Of a DNA stretch of 64,000 nucleotides, positions 37,201-51,298 are shown in pieces; position 1 is the first letter of the stretch, and every line of letters starts with the position of its first letter. Location of the stretch: contig NC_135059.1 in assembly GCF_051014685.1 (NCBI RefSeq), positions 5,456,001 to 5,520,000 on the forward strand, read 5' to 3'. Both the position numbers and the translations under genes were made by a program. The stretch comes from Ptiloglossa arizonensis. Lineage: Eukaryota; Arthropoda; Insecta; Hymenoptera; Colletidae. The notes beneath the pieces were generated by a model, which searched no databases, was not told where the DNA came from, and saw nothing but the letters and a program-made list of their open reading frames with translations.

Positions 37201-40200
37201 CCAATTTTTTGTACGTAAAGTGCCGTGCATCTGTGTTTGAAAAAAAAATACGGGACAGACCGAAACTCCATTGTGAGAACCGGAGCCATTTTCGATGTCA
37301 CCGAGAACATGCATTTTGGAGAATGCATATTAGCAACACCTGAACAGAACGCAATCCGATGTCGATCGATCGAGTGGAGGTGGTGAGTACCGAGAATACA
37401 TTATTGTTATCTGTAGGAGTGCCTCCATTAAACGCGTAAAGCTTTAAGATCTGACAAACGAACGAATCGAAGGAATATTAGATGCACGTTGCAACAATAC
37501 CGTGAAAAAGTACCAATATTCATGCGATCGAAGGATAACTGTCGCGTAGTTTTCTCAAATTTCGAGCTTTTCGTCGTAAAGGTGAAAAGAATCGAAAAAT
37601 TTGTTTCACGAAACGATTGTTTCGGACTTTGAAAAATAATATAGGCGTTCCGTTAAAAAAGTTGATACGACAATAAGAAGCCTGTACCGATAGTGTGTAT
37701 TGCAAATGTTCACACGCAGAGCTCGAGAATCTACAAAGGAAGCTAGAACTGCTAAAAGGCGAACAAAATTATTTAAAAAAAAAAAAAAAAACGCTACTTC
37801 AACGTCCGTAAAGTCTGAATCTAAAATAAACGTTTTCTTTTTCTCAAAATTTGGTACCAATATCCTCAATCGCGTTGCGCGCGGTTCGATAATACGATTC
37901 CTCGTCCTCTTTCGCAATAAATGTTTAGCGAGGAGGGCCTGTTTTCTTTTAAATACCATAATTTCTGCAATCTTTCGAATTAAAAGAATTTCGTACGTCA
38001 AACAGTACTGGAGCCGGAATCAAGGACGCCAGGGTACCGCGAACGCTGCGGATGAGATCATCGCCATTTTGTTTGCTCGCTTCTATTGTACACATAAAAT
38101 ATTCCATTTTCAACCTGATTGTATGCTTTGTTCCTTGTAAATGATTCGTTTCGATCGAGGGTGTAAAATTATGATAAAAAAAAAGAAAAAGAAAATCGCG
38201 AAGCTGTTCCACGTTTCGTTAGGTGGCGTTGTCCCTTAACAGTTCGCTCGACGAGTGTGTTCGAAATGGATGAATGTTAAAGAAGTCGGGTAAAATGGTG
38301 ATTGTTCCGAACGAACGAATGAGAAAAAAAAATATAGCAGAGCCTTGTACGATTTTCTTCGGTGGTCCGTCGATGTTTACGTCTGCTACAGGCAACCAGG
38401 GAATTATTGATCTCCCCAGTGCTTATATAACCCGGCCTGTTTTTTTCACATTTGTTTGCGTAGGCTGCATATCCCATTTGCTGGATGCGCAGCGTAGGTA
38501 TTTTAGTTCTGTTACATATTCGGTCGTGAATTCGATTATTTTACCGTACGTGTATCTACGAGCCGACGAACTATCAATTTTGAACGTTGCATTTTGTGGG
38601 TAACGATGCAGTCTAAAATAAACGAACGATTAGATTCGATTGCAAAGGAAAGCAAAAATAAAAGAGTAAACGAGGGTAATTCAGTGGAGAGTATTGTTAA
38701 GATTTTTCTAAATTAACCCCCTTGTCGTTGATTAGAATTTAGATTCAAAATAGACAATTTCTTTCGCAGAGATATCGTTGCATCTTTGGTGCAATAACGA
38801 GTCATTGTACCCTAAACGTGGAGACTGTTAAAATAAAACGGTAAATAATTGTAATTCAATGAGGAGTATTGTTAAGATTTTTCTAAATTAATCCCCTTGT
38901 CGTAGGTCAGAATTTAGATTTAATATAAACAATTTCTTTCGCAGAGATATCGTTGCATCTTTGGTGCAATAACGAGTCAATGTACCCTGAATGTGGGGAC
39001 TTTTGAAATAAAATAGTAAACAAGTGTAATCAAGTCGAAAATATTATTGACAATTTCTAAATTAACATCTTGATTATTGATCAGAATTGAAATTTGAAAC
39101 AATCGTTTCTTGTTGCATCGTTGGAGGCTCGTGTTGTTACAATAATAAGTTTACCGTGCTGTGAAACCGATGAGTGCTTTTCATTCTCTTTTGTACCCAT
39201 CAACGACAAACGATTCGTCAATATTTTATCGTATCTACAAACCCGAGTCACCGATCTCCAAAAAACGAAATAAAACACGAAACTGCCTGTGAACTAAACG
39301 TAAATATAAAGTATCCAAAAAATTACATAAAAAACGTACACCTTTTTGATCTTCTACTTCTTCCAAATATAACATGCTCTTAGATAGGCTTTTAAATAAT
39401 ATATTTGTTGAATATAAATTGCGTGTAAATAGGTTCTATCTAACAATCATTCTGTAATACCTGAAGCCTGTAATACGACGACATTGTTAGAACACAGAGG
39501 TTGACATTTACGCGGGTAAATCACCTGGCTTCCTTGTTCAGAGTCATTAATTATGAAATCCATTGTCTAATTGGTTTGGAAGTTATTAATTACACGTATT
39601 CTCGTGCATTAGAAAGATTAATTTCTACGTGTACGGTATTAATAATTTTAAAAATTTTGCATTATTTCAAAATAATTTATAATTATCCTTTGCTAACCAA
39701 TCGAAGTATTCCCCTACTAATTAATCCAGTATTACACCACGATTGAAAATTGAAATTTTTTTATATTTTACGTTTTATACCTTCGCGAGAGTATTATCAA
39801 TAAATGGATTCCAATTGGAGTCCAATTACTTTATTTGGCTTTATTTGGATTATTTTTAATTACGGTATTGTCCATTAAATTGTCGCAGAGTTATTTCTAC
39901 TATTTCTTGAAACTGCTGGCACAAAGTGAGCATCCAGCCTTATCTACGTTTCGCAATTGACGATAATGCAACTGATGAGTCATCTTAGCAAAAAAAAAAA
40001 ACAAATAATCGTGTTTGAATAATTTTGAGTGAAACGAATAATATGTAGCCTAGCAAAGGATTAAGCAAGAGTGTAATATACATAGGTATTGTAATATATA
40101 ATTGATTGAAATAATACATTCAAAAATAATGTATGAAAAGTATTACAATAAATGTTTAATATCGTTATTTAAATAGATGAATTTTTCTGGAAGCTGTTTA

Positions 40201-43200
40201 CGTGCCAAATAAATTTTGTACCACCTCGTTATTTTAATATTGATATTTGCCGATTAAAAAAAGTACGTGCCAAATATATTTCTAAGAATTGTTTCGTACA
40301 AATTTCATAAAAAAATGCTGATTGTAACTTTACGACAGTCTCTTATGAATATCATTATTTTAAAAGAACAAAACACTTTATCCACGGGTAGCAGAATACA
40401 TATTCCGTATTTTCGGTTTTATTGTTCAGTTGTGCAATTGTGTTTTGCTCCAAACTAAATCTCGCTCCGCAAATAATATCGAATACAGAAGCTACGAGAT
40501 ATGTTAAAAGTCAATGACATGCATTACATTCCGCAAAAATATGTTAAAACCAAGGACGGACAGAATTTGATTCGAATAATATATACGACGAATCAAAATT
40601 CCATTGACAATTATTCAGATAAGCTTTTACGCATTCGACGTGAAATACAATTTAATTGCATTATTCAAATTGTAATTTTTAACGAGCACACAATGTTTCG
40701 GGGTTTATTTCTCTTTACACATTTTTCGAAAATATTTATCTATTCACATGAGAATTTTATCCATCTCCGATTAAAATTGCAAGCAGTCGTCGTTATACAG
40801 ATATACGAAATATATCCAACGATAAAATGTTAACTGTATTTGGCTCTTGTCTCCAACGTATACAAACGCGAGTGTACTGGAATAAACGTATGCCTTTGAA
40901 CGAGTTCGTTCGTGTTTGGCCTCATTTGCACCTGGTAAACCTCACTAGTCCTTCCTGGTAATACTTTTATGAAGATGTAGCGAAAAGTATAACAAAAAAT
41001 TTTAATTTTCATTAGTGGAAAACCCATCCTGGCCGCGTGCGTTATCACTCCTGGTTCTGAACCACCGGACGTAGGTAATCCGAGACTCGTTCGTTCTTAC
41101 TTTATCTTGCTCGTCCTCTGTACATCACGTTCACTCTTTTCATCGAATGGTACACTGGGTAGCATTAATTTCGATCGTTTGAGGGGAATACAACCCACCA
41201 CACACACACACATACACACACTCCTCCTTTTCGATGAGCTTGAATTTGTTATTTAAACTTTGTAATAGGTTATGATCACCAATAAACGCGTTATTATTTG
41301 TCAAATATGTATCATTTTACATATGTAGCATTTTCGTATATTTTGTGTATACGTCCTTCAAATAAAGTATGTAAAACAAGGATTACATATATCGGAATCA
41401 ATTCTCAAAATACAATGCTGAATATTTAATAAATAGTGGATCAATCCTTGGATTTATAGTCTGTATTAAAACTTTTATGCGACTCGTAGTATGTACGCAG
41501 GACGTGTAGGTTAAATGAATCAGAATGTATTCTTAAAATGCAAATATATATATAATAAATAACAATATGTATATTTATTAAATAACAATTTTATCCTTGA
41601 ATCGATAGTTTATTATACACTTTACATGTCGCACAGATGTGTTCTGTTGATAGAATTGCATCTAAACAGCGGAATGAATTTTAATGAAACTTCATATTTA
41701 AATTTTACACTTTGATTTTAAAATCTGATTAAATTACGATGGCTTAAACAAGCAAAATCGATTCACGAATAGTAATGGTTACCTTTCGTAGTTTCTCGGT
41801 TTCGTCCGATAAATATTTATTATACGTAAATATATAAAAAAAAAAATTTTTTTTTTAAATAACTCTTAAAAGAAATTAAATTTTACATAAGTTACGTTAA
41901 ATAACATTTTTTTTTCTATCCTCATTAATGAAGATCACGTGAAATTTTTTACATTCCATACTTAAACCATATTTCTTCGTTAAAAAGTATTGTGACATCT
42001 ATAATTTATACTTTAGACCAACACTCTCATTGAAGAGAACCAAAACTATTATCGAAACGTTTAAATATGACAATATTGTTCAAATTATGCTTATATCGAT
42101 AGTTTCAATTTTTCTAATCGATGTTCAATACAACGAGCAACTTTTGTACGAATAGCTCTGTATAATAAATAATAATTAGACAAACACTCTCATTGAAGAG
42201 GACCAAAGTACCATCGAAACGTTTAAATATAACAATATTATTCAAATTATGCTTGTATCGATAGTTTCAATTTTTCTATCGAAGTTCAATACAACGAGCA
42301 ACTTTCACACGAACAGCTCTGTACGATAAACAACAATAACAATTAATCTATCGACCACTGATCGATCGTCCTTGTCAATTTTCAGAAGCGGCCTCAACGG
42401 ACGTGGCTGGTAGCAAGACGAGCAGCGAAACGGTCGACGTTTTCCGCGGCGCGAATTTTTCTCCGACAACGACGGCGTCACCGACGACGGCCGCAACGAC
42501 AACGACGTCAGCGTCGTCACCACCGAACGTCGACGGCAGAATGGTCGCGTCCACGCACAATCTCGACGATCTGGGTGTCAGTCATCTAGCGAGCGCGAAC
42601 GGTGATCGTCAGCAACAACAGGAGAAACACGGCCACGCGTACAGATCGGCGCAGACTGCCCAGGACAAACGGAGCAGATTGAGCAACGTGATAAACAACT
42701 TGCGTAAAAAGGTGCCGGACTCGCGTAGCGCCGACTCGCCGAGGAAAGAGGAGGATGACAGGAACAGCGTCGAGAGGAATCTCGAGACTCTGGAGAAGTA
42801 CGTGATGACGGTGCTGAACGGTGTGATCAAGGACGAGGAGGACGACGACAAGGACGCGGTGAGGAAGAAGGAGGCCGAGAAGGGCAAGGAGCCTGAGAAG
42901 TTGACCGACGATCAGGAAGACGAGGACTCCAAGGGTCCGGCAGCCAAGTTCGAGCCCTCGAAGCCCAACGAGAGCAGAACGGAGACCGCTGTCCTCCATT
43001 CGGACCAGACCGAGAAAACCGAGAACACGTTGAACGTACTCCCGAACACCAAGGAATCGTCCTTGGAGTGCAGGGACACGGACACCAGGGACGACGGTCT
43101 GCAACGCGACGAGGATTGCTGCTCGGTGGTCGCGAACAGTCGCGAATGCTCGTTAGACGGTCCCAACGGCGACGAAGAGTCTCGTGATGCCGAACCCGGG

Positions 43201-46200
43201 GACGGGGAAACGTCGAAAGGTAACAGGTGTTCTTCCAAAGAAACGAGATACGTGGATCAGTCGGTCCAAGAGGTGACGCGAAACGAAATTCAGGAAGATG
43301 AGAAGAAGGAGAACCGCTCGCTGGGAACGATCATCATGGAGAGGCTGAGCGATCATCAGTCCGACGAGAAAGGGAACACCGATTCTGGTAAAGAGGAACG
43401 GGATTTCGTCGCCGAGAATGTCGAGTTGAGGAACGTCTGCAGGGATCTCCTGAACGATCTTCTGAACGGTATCAATCAGCTGATCGACGAGAACAACCAG
43501 GAGAAGGAAGAGGCCAGGTCGTGTAACACCGAGGAGGCTCGTAATCCTAGATGCCAAGATGTATCCACGACCAGTCTGCACTGCAGTCTACCCCTGGACA
43601 AAGTAGCTTCCGTACTTCAGAATTGCCAATCGAACGAACTGACCGTTCCTCACTCGCCTTCGTCCCCATCCTCGTCGTCCTCGTCCTCCCAGGGATCAAA
43701 GTCCCCTTGCAAACCTTCGTCACCCACGGTCAGGCATCTCTGTCTCTACTGCGACAGGAAGTTTCTCTCGATATCTCTCAGGCAACGGCACACTGAGAGG
43801 GTTCATCAGCAAGGTGGCGGTAGAAGGTCGGAAAGGAACTCGAGGAAACCCTCCCAGAACTGCCAGTACTGCTCCGACAAATGCGCGGAGAGTTTAGAGG
43901 GTCTGTTCCAGCACATGGTGGGCAGCCACGGGGACAAGTATCACGCTTGCGTACAATGCTCCACGAGGTACCTCACCAGGGAAGCTCTCGCAGGGCACAT
44001 GACCGAGAATCATGGGGCAAACACTGAGAGAAACAACCTGCCGATTCAGGTGAGATTCAGAGATTTAGAGTTGCTGGAAACGAAGAGATCTACTTCTGGT
44101 CTCTGCAATTTCTATTAAACGGTACCTTCGTTGGGTACGAACGACTAAATGTCGGGTTGCTCGGAAAGTGATTTCGTTTTCCAAAATGGAGAATATATAA
44201 TTTAATAAAATGTTTATAGACTCTAAAAAAATCGTGTTTCATTTTCACCAGAAAAGACGAAATTACTTTTCGAACAACCCAATATTTCGTTACACTGCAA
44301 CGCGTCGCATTCCTATAATTCGAGTTCTAATTTCTATTCAACGGGTAACAAATAAAAAAAAAATATTCACCTGTCGAATAAAAATAAGAATTCTTATTAG
44401 AGAAGAAAGTACTATTATACTGCAACGCGTGTATGAAACCAATAGAATTTTTCCTGTATGGTACCTACCAGTCTGTTGGTTATAGGACCACATGGACTGC
44501 TACTTGCAACGTCTACTCTGTCTTGGAACCATGAGACACTTTATGTTGAAGAACAGGCCTGACAAACTTCTTCACAACTATACAAATCCTATCTTCTCCC
44601 ACTATCGACACGTTAACCACCACTCCACTTTCTTTTAGAACGAAAGGACACTGTCTTACCATTGTCGTTTGAAATGTTAGAGACGTTCTTAAAAGTAATC
44701 AAGTATTTGCAAGACTTATTCTTATCGGTGTTGCGCAAACAGTATTTTCCAAGTATTGTTATTTGTAAGTGCTTAACCGTTCTTTGAATTCAATTTGCTG
44801 TCAATTGTTAAGATTTCAACCTACCAAGAAACACGTATCACGCTTTATATTGGTTTATTAAATGCAACAGCTGCAGAAAGAAAAGATCTACTTTTCTATA
44901 GCGATACTTTGAAGGAAAATTTTAATTTAGAATATTCGTCGAAGGTGATTCTTTTTGGTACTCTGCCAAGAAGATTAGTACAGTTCGATAACGTGACTTT
45001 TAAAACGTTTAGCGGAATTCGATCTAAAGAATACCATTCGACAATTATGAGATAAAATTGGCCCAATTGCATTACCAATTGCATTACCAGTGCGAACGCA
45101 TCTTTAAGAAATTGGATAAGTTTACAGACTTTTAACGAGTAACGACAATATATCGTACGCAAATCGTTGCTGACGAAACAATATAGGGACTTGCGAACAA
45201 CTTTCGCCCAATCAAGAGCCAGCATCGAAATCAAACTTAACTATAAAAAACATTCTTTTGTGCGCTTGGTGGGACTGCAATGCAGTGATTCACTTTGAAT
45301 TGCTAAAACCTGGAGAAACGGTAACAGCTGAGGTCTACTGCCAACAATTGGACAGGTTACACCAGAAGCTGTTGGGAACGAGGCCAGCAGTAGTCAACAG
45401 AAAAGGTGTTACCTTGCAACATGATAATGCAAGGCCCCATGTAGCGAAGATCAAGAAAGAATAGGAGCGAGAAGTTTGTCAGAGCCACCATATTATAACG
45501 AGACGAATTTTCTCTCTGTTGTTGTTGTATATAAAACAATAAATTTTTAGGAGCAGTTCTCTATTCGGTCATTGAAGCAAACTTGCCGATTATCGATACA
45601 TTTATCTATTTATTATATATTTGGTATCTGGTCTCCTTTGGAAATGTGCGAATGAAAAAATAAACAATATTTAAATTGAAAAACAAGTGCACGTAAAACA
45701 ATCGAAACGCTAATATTTAATGTCGATGTATTGTATAATGGGACCGATAAAAAAACGGAAAGGTTACAAATTACTTTTCGATATTATTGGAAATTACAAA
45801 ATTTGCAATTAACAATCGAGGAAAGAACACCTCCTGAAGAACGTCCTTTGTATTGGATAGAGCTTCGAAGAGCTTCGTTTAATTTGTTCAGACCCTTGTC
45901 GAAACAATATTTCAATTAGTTAACGACGTCGAAAATCATGTCGAATTATTTTTCACGTCAAAGAAACCGGATAAGATGAAAATCATTTATTAAAAGGTAA
46001 AAACCTTCTCCAGAGACTTGTACATGTATTTTATTTCGAAGTACTTGATCATTTATAGGTACACTCATGCTCTCCTATTTTTAGAATTTGAACCAAATTT
46101 GATCTACGATGTTGGATGGTTTTACTAGGATCGTTGTGTGATAAAAAAATATATTATCCAGACGATTTAAATTTTTATTGAAAATAATATCATTTCATAT

Positions 46201-49200
46201 TTTTCTTTACTGTATTTCATATTTGTCGATTCGAATTCACAAACAAATGATGAAATTTCCAACTGGAATAAATCACGTACTATATTCATATTTAACATGA
46301 AATTAATTTCATGCAATACTGCAAATTACTCGAAGAAAGTAAGGTGTCGAAAGCTAACGTCAATCGTCACCACGAACTATTGGGTCGTTCGGAAAGTGAT
46401 TTCGTTTTCCAAAATGGAGAATATACAATCTAATAAAACGTTTGTACACTCTAAAAAAATCGTGTTTCATCTTCACCGAAAGAAAGGAAATGACTTTCCG
46501 AAGAACCCAATAAACAAGTCACGCTCCCCAGTCTTTGAAAACACGTTGCTCACGACCACCCCGTTCTTTCCCGCAGGAAAAGATGAAGGAGTCCTCGCCG
46601 TGCAAAGAATCCAGCAACCAAAGTCCTCGCGACAAGGGAGAGTCGTCGAGCCCCAAAGAAAGAAGACAAGAAGAGCCTGACCACGAGCACCGAACCGAGC
46701 CCCCCATCCTCTTGAAACCGATCCTGCCAGCGAAGGACACCTTCAGCAACCCGGGCAGTCCAGAGTTCGACAGTTCCTTCTACAGCAGCGTCAGCTGCAA
46801 CATCCGCGAGAATCTTCTTCATCATCTGGACGGCAAGCTGCAGAGTACAAGCTCCGCAACGATCGCCACAACGACCGGCTCCTCGTCAGTTGTGGATACG
46901 AAACCGCAGCAACAGCAGTCCTTCTACGAGCACAACGTCAGCCAGATCCAATTCCCCATCGACATCTCGTTGACGGCCGCCACACCGGTCTACTCGAAGG
47001 AGTACACCAACGAAGAGTACGAGAACTCGAGCGAGTACGCGCAGAAGCCTGGCAAGAGCAACAGGTCCCATCCGCGACGCGTGTCCTTCGAGAAGTACAA
47101 TTTCCCAAGGAAGTACGACGGCAAGGAGCAATGGACCTGCTCCATCAAGGATCTCAGCAAGTTCGATATCTCGACGCAGCTTTCGCTTAGAAAGAAGCAA
47201 CAACTGTTGAAGGAACGGATCACCCTTAACAGGCTCCATCAGATACCTATCCTCGCCGCCTCAGGGACCACGGACATCTCGCGGGACGAGCAGAACCTCG
47301 TCGCACGGAAGTCGGAGGATCCTGAGAACCTCGAGGAGACCTTGACGGCGAGGAACAACAACACCGAGGTCGACAGGACCACCGCGACCCGTCGCGACGT
47401 CACCAAGTCGAACGAACGAGAGGTGGACGAGACGAAGAACTCTCAGGCGACCGAGTTCACGCTGGAGTTCGGCAGCTTTCTCAGGCTCCGGAAATGGGAC
47501 GAGAAGACGTCCAACGAGGCGGCGAAGAAACAGGAAGTCGTCTACGCAGAGCTGAGCGGGGAATGGTCGAGGCCACGGGTCTACATTTGCGGCGCCTGCG
47601 CTACCAAACACGTAAGTTCGAACGGGATCGGTCCTGGATGGATTTAATTGGCCTGGAACGGATCTGGACACTGTCCGAATGAAACTATTTCGGGATGATT
47701 GGTCAAACAAACGATTTCATTGGATCAGAAGCTATTTTGGTTGATTGGGTAAATTGGTTTTGGGCCAGGAACACACTTTCGATTGTTATTTTAATGGAAT
47801 TATTTCTGGATGGTTGATCGCCCAATGGATCGTCTTGGCTGATTGTCGTTCAACGTCGAGGCACAAAATTAAAGAATTTTATCGTCATTTTGTTCCGTAT
47901 GTTGTTGGAAGGGTATCTAGGTGGATCGGTTTCGAGATGGAAAGAGATCTGTAGTGTTCTTGGAACGAATATGTTTCTAGATGTTTGTTCAACCAGTTGA
48001 TTATTTCCACCGATACGAATCTACCAATATAAATGGCCATTGATCGAAGAATCTTTTCATTCAGTTCTTTTCATAACTTCAACTTTATTTTACTTGAAGT
48101 TATTTTTGTTGACCGTGTGGATTGTTTCGAATCAAATCTTGAAAGTACTTTGCATGCCATTGTTTCTTGATAGTTATTCGACTAATCGATTGTCTTAATT
48201 AATCGTAGTTCATTGGTACGTGGGACAACTATTTAAAGAATTTTGTTTGCAACTCTGTATGCGAAAGTGAATGCTGTGAAGAGTCTGAACTAATATTCGT
48301 TACTTTATTTGGAAAATTACAAATTTCTGTTTGAAACACGATATCCATGATGGAACAGAACAGTGAACTTTTTCACAGGTGTTATTGTTGTATCAAATGT
48401 CACAAAAGTATCTACTCGGAACATGTCTACTCAGAACGTATCTACTCTATGTGCCACAAACCAAAGATAGAAAGAATTATTTGCTGTTTTATTTAGAACT
48501 GTTAACTCGATTACAATCTTTCTAAAAAATTTACAATGAAACGCATAACGAAGTATCTATGTTGACACACTGATCCTGTTCTTCTAATGTATTCCAGTAA
48601 TTACTGCCAATATGAACTAGATACTTTATCGTGAAACTAATTGCTCTTTGACATTTGTGAGATACAAGGGAACAGCAGAAAAGTATAACGCGTTCGATAC
48701 GTCTATTCGGAAAACACGAACATATTTCCAAGCACACGAAATAATTTCCATTTATTTTGACCACCAGTTGACAACTTCTTGCAAAAAGGTATACGCGTAA
48801 AATGCATACTATTGTCCGGAATGTTCAGTTTCATTCAACGGATCCTTTCCATTCAACTAGCAAACATTTGCAGCAATAGTCTCTTATCTCTCTGTACACA
48901 TCTTACCCGAGATTACAAGTTAATAATAAATACCTCTTCGAGAATATAAACGATGGATGTTTCTGAAAATACCAGAAGGCATCAAGAAGTTATTTGAAAA
49001 AAGAACCACGAAGCAAGAGTCGGTTGACAATTGTGCCACTTTCGTGCATCTCAAATGACAAGACCAAAGGTGTTTGCGAAAAAAGGTTCGTTTAAGATAG
49101 TTGACCCCTTTCGACGCCACTGACATTTACGACCGATTAGTTAACACTTCAAGCGCCAAACCCTTTAAGATGCATTATATGCACCGGCGTAGAACACCAC

Positions 49201-51264
49201 GCCCGCCTAATTGCGTATTTATATGTTTGGGCAGAAAGAAATGTATATCTCGAACAGCACCTGGGTACACTGTTAATATTATTGAATACTCATTTGGTTT
49301 CTGTCTTTTGACGTATGTTTCTTTCTTGTAATTAAATATTGACTTTTATTGTGAAATTTATTTTCACTTTATTATGTATTCCTCTTACAATTTCACGAGC
49401 CACGAGTGTAGAAAACGACGAGGAAATACATCCAGATAATTTGTCGTGCGATAAAGATTTTTCTAGCGAGGGTGAAAATTATAAATATAAAATTGACCAT
49501 GATGTTTTTGAAAGTTTTGAATTTACTGAAAAAATATAAATCGAATAATTTAATAGCGAATCAAGAATTTCATTTTCGTTAGACACACGCGTATTATTTT
49601 ACGTTGCAATCTTTGTAAAAATTCGTACTTTCGCAGAACTCGTAAACATTGCGAGGTTGTCGGTAATGTTTCCAACATAATAGACGACGCTTTAAGTGTT
49701 AATTAATCAACCACTTGATTGGCGATTATCGATCGAATCGCGAACTAACGAAACGACGTCTCCAGATCTTGATTGACAATTAGTTGCTGTCAAACGAATC
49801 TCCATTGATCACTGCTAAATATTACTGGCTGGATTCAAATGTGTGTACGTGTATTGTCACCTGTTACAACCAACGAAACTAATTAATAGATTCACTTCTT
49901 GAAATTTGTCCGTTGGAGCAAAGGTTTAGCTCCATTGGTTATTATTTCGATTCACCAAGATATTTCACGTGTTGAGCAACGATTTGTAAAATGATTAATC
50001 GACGTTAAAATTAGCCAGGAATGTTTACACAACGAAAGAAAATTAATGAAACACCTTACGATGTAACAATAAACCTATCGATAACGTGACCGGGTCACTT
50101 CTGTTCGATACAAGTATTATTAACAATAAGAAACACGAGTGAACTTTTATCGAGACTTTTCCAGTAACTTCGATGTTCGAGACAGGCCTGTAAATTTAAT
50201 GACATCGTTTCAGAAACACCCTGCACACCATTCAGCTGCAATAGCTACCGGCTACATAAGTGCAGAGCTTCGCTTAAAAAGAATTACTCTTTAGTTCCTA
50301 AATGGTTAAGTTACTTAGTTACCTGCTTTCATAGAGGACTTAGCGCGTCGGTTCTTGCGCCATACTGGTTTAAAGTTGGAGGACACGGCCGAGCGTTTCA
50401 TAAATAAATTAAACTCGGTTACTCGGTACGGCATAAATAATCGTAACGCGTAGCCTTTCCAATCTTCCGACCAGTTTCAATAGAGATGTACAATAATAAT
50501 TTACGAAGCTGTTCGACCACAGCGCAGTTTCTATTCATCGTTCTTATCGCTACAAGTCCGACGTTTCGTTTTGCAGCTACCTTCTTTCGTCTTCTCTCAA
50601 AAGTTTCGGTTAATCAAGGGTCTTTGGTTGTTCCGTTGCAGGTCACCTTGAAGGAGATGGAGGATCACAAGGCCTCAATGCACCCGAACGTCTGGTGCTC
50701 GCACTTCGAGTTCTCCGGCGACCAACGGGAGCTGTACAAGCACCTGTTTCTGCCTGGTAAGGATGTGCCTACCGCGAAAGCGAAAGCCGCCATATTGGTG
50801 GAGAAGGTCTGCACCAAGTGTACCAGGAACTGCAACACGTTACCGGAGCTGCACAGGCACATGTTGGAGTGTGGAGGTGACCAGGCGTGGCTGCTGGGAC
50901 TGTTCGGTAACGGGAAGAAGAAATGCAAGTGGAGACCGTTTGGTAGCCGCAGCAGGAGACGAAGACAACGCGGGATGAAGAGGAACATACAGAACTCGCA
51001 GACACCCAGGGTAAACACTCCCAAGGAGAAGCAACCGACGGGTCCGAGGGTTCGACCCAGCGATCGTGAGTATCATTCCTTGTTTTGCTTCGGATCGTGT
51101 TGTACTAAATTCGTTGAACGACGTTCACCAGCGCCCGATACTTTATTCCTTTTCTTTTTTGTTTTTAGATAAAGCTCTATGAAATAGATCTGAATAATTT
51201 GATATGCAGGACCGGCCACAGAAATCACTTTTGATTTGAGGTAGAGAAAAAAAAACGTGACGTC

Positions 51265-51298
<34 letters not shown>

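Larger units (their letters stand above)
34252..42385 (+). other. Intron 1 (8.1 kb)
   Basis: This stretch lies between the putative first exon and exon 2. It is AT-rich and holds an inverted copy of the 33.2-33.7 kb tandem array (34506-34743), a three-unit tandem array at 38657-39175, a CA microsatellite near 41197, a run of A11 followed by T10 near 41845, and a two-unit duplication at 42016-42345 just before the exon 2 acceptor. No MITE copy or convincing coding ORF was found. A 109-codon ATG ORF at 38274-38603 has no recognisable features. If exon 1 is wrong, this region is intergenic. Confidence 0.5.
44050..46576 (+). other. Intron 2 (2.5 kb), rich in mobile DNA
   Basis: A phase-0 intron with GTGAGATT donor and TTCTTTCCCGCAG acceptor. 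In order it holds a mariner-type MITE (44152-44282), a dispersed repeat also seen at 24.8 kb (44324-44430), a broken mariner transposase (about 45120-45480) and a second MITE (46380-46510). The 66 nt between the last MITE and exon 3 must supply the branch point and pyrimidine tract. The stretches 44431-45119 and 45540-46379 are AT-rich with nothing else recognised. Confidence 0.85.
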
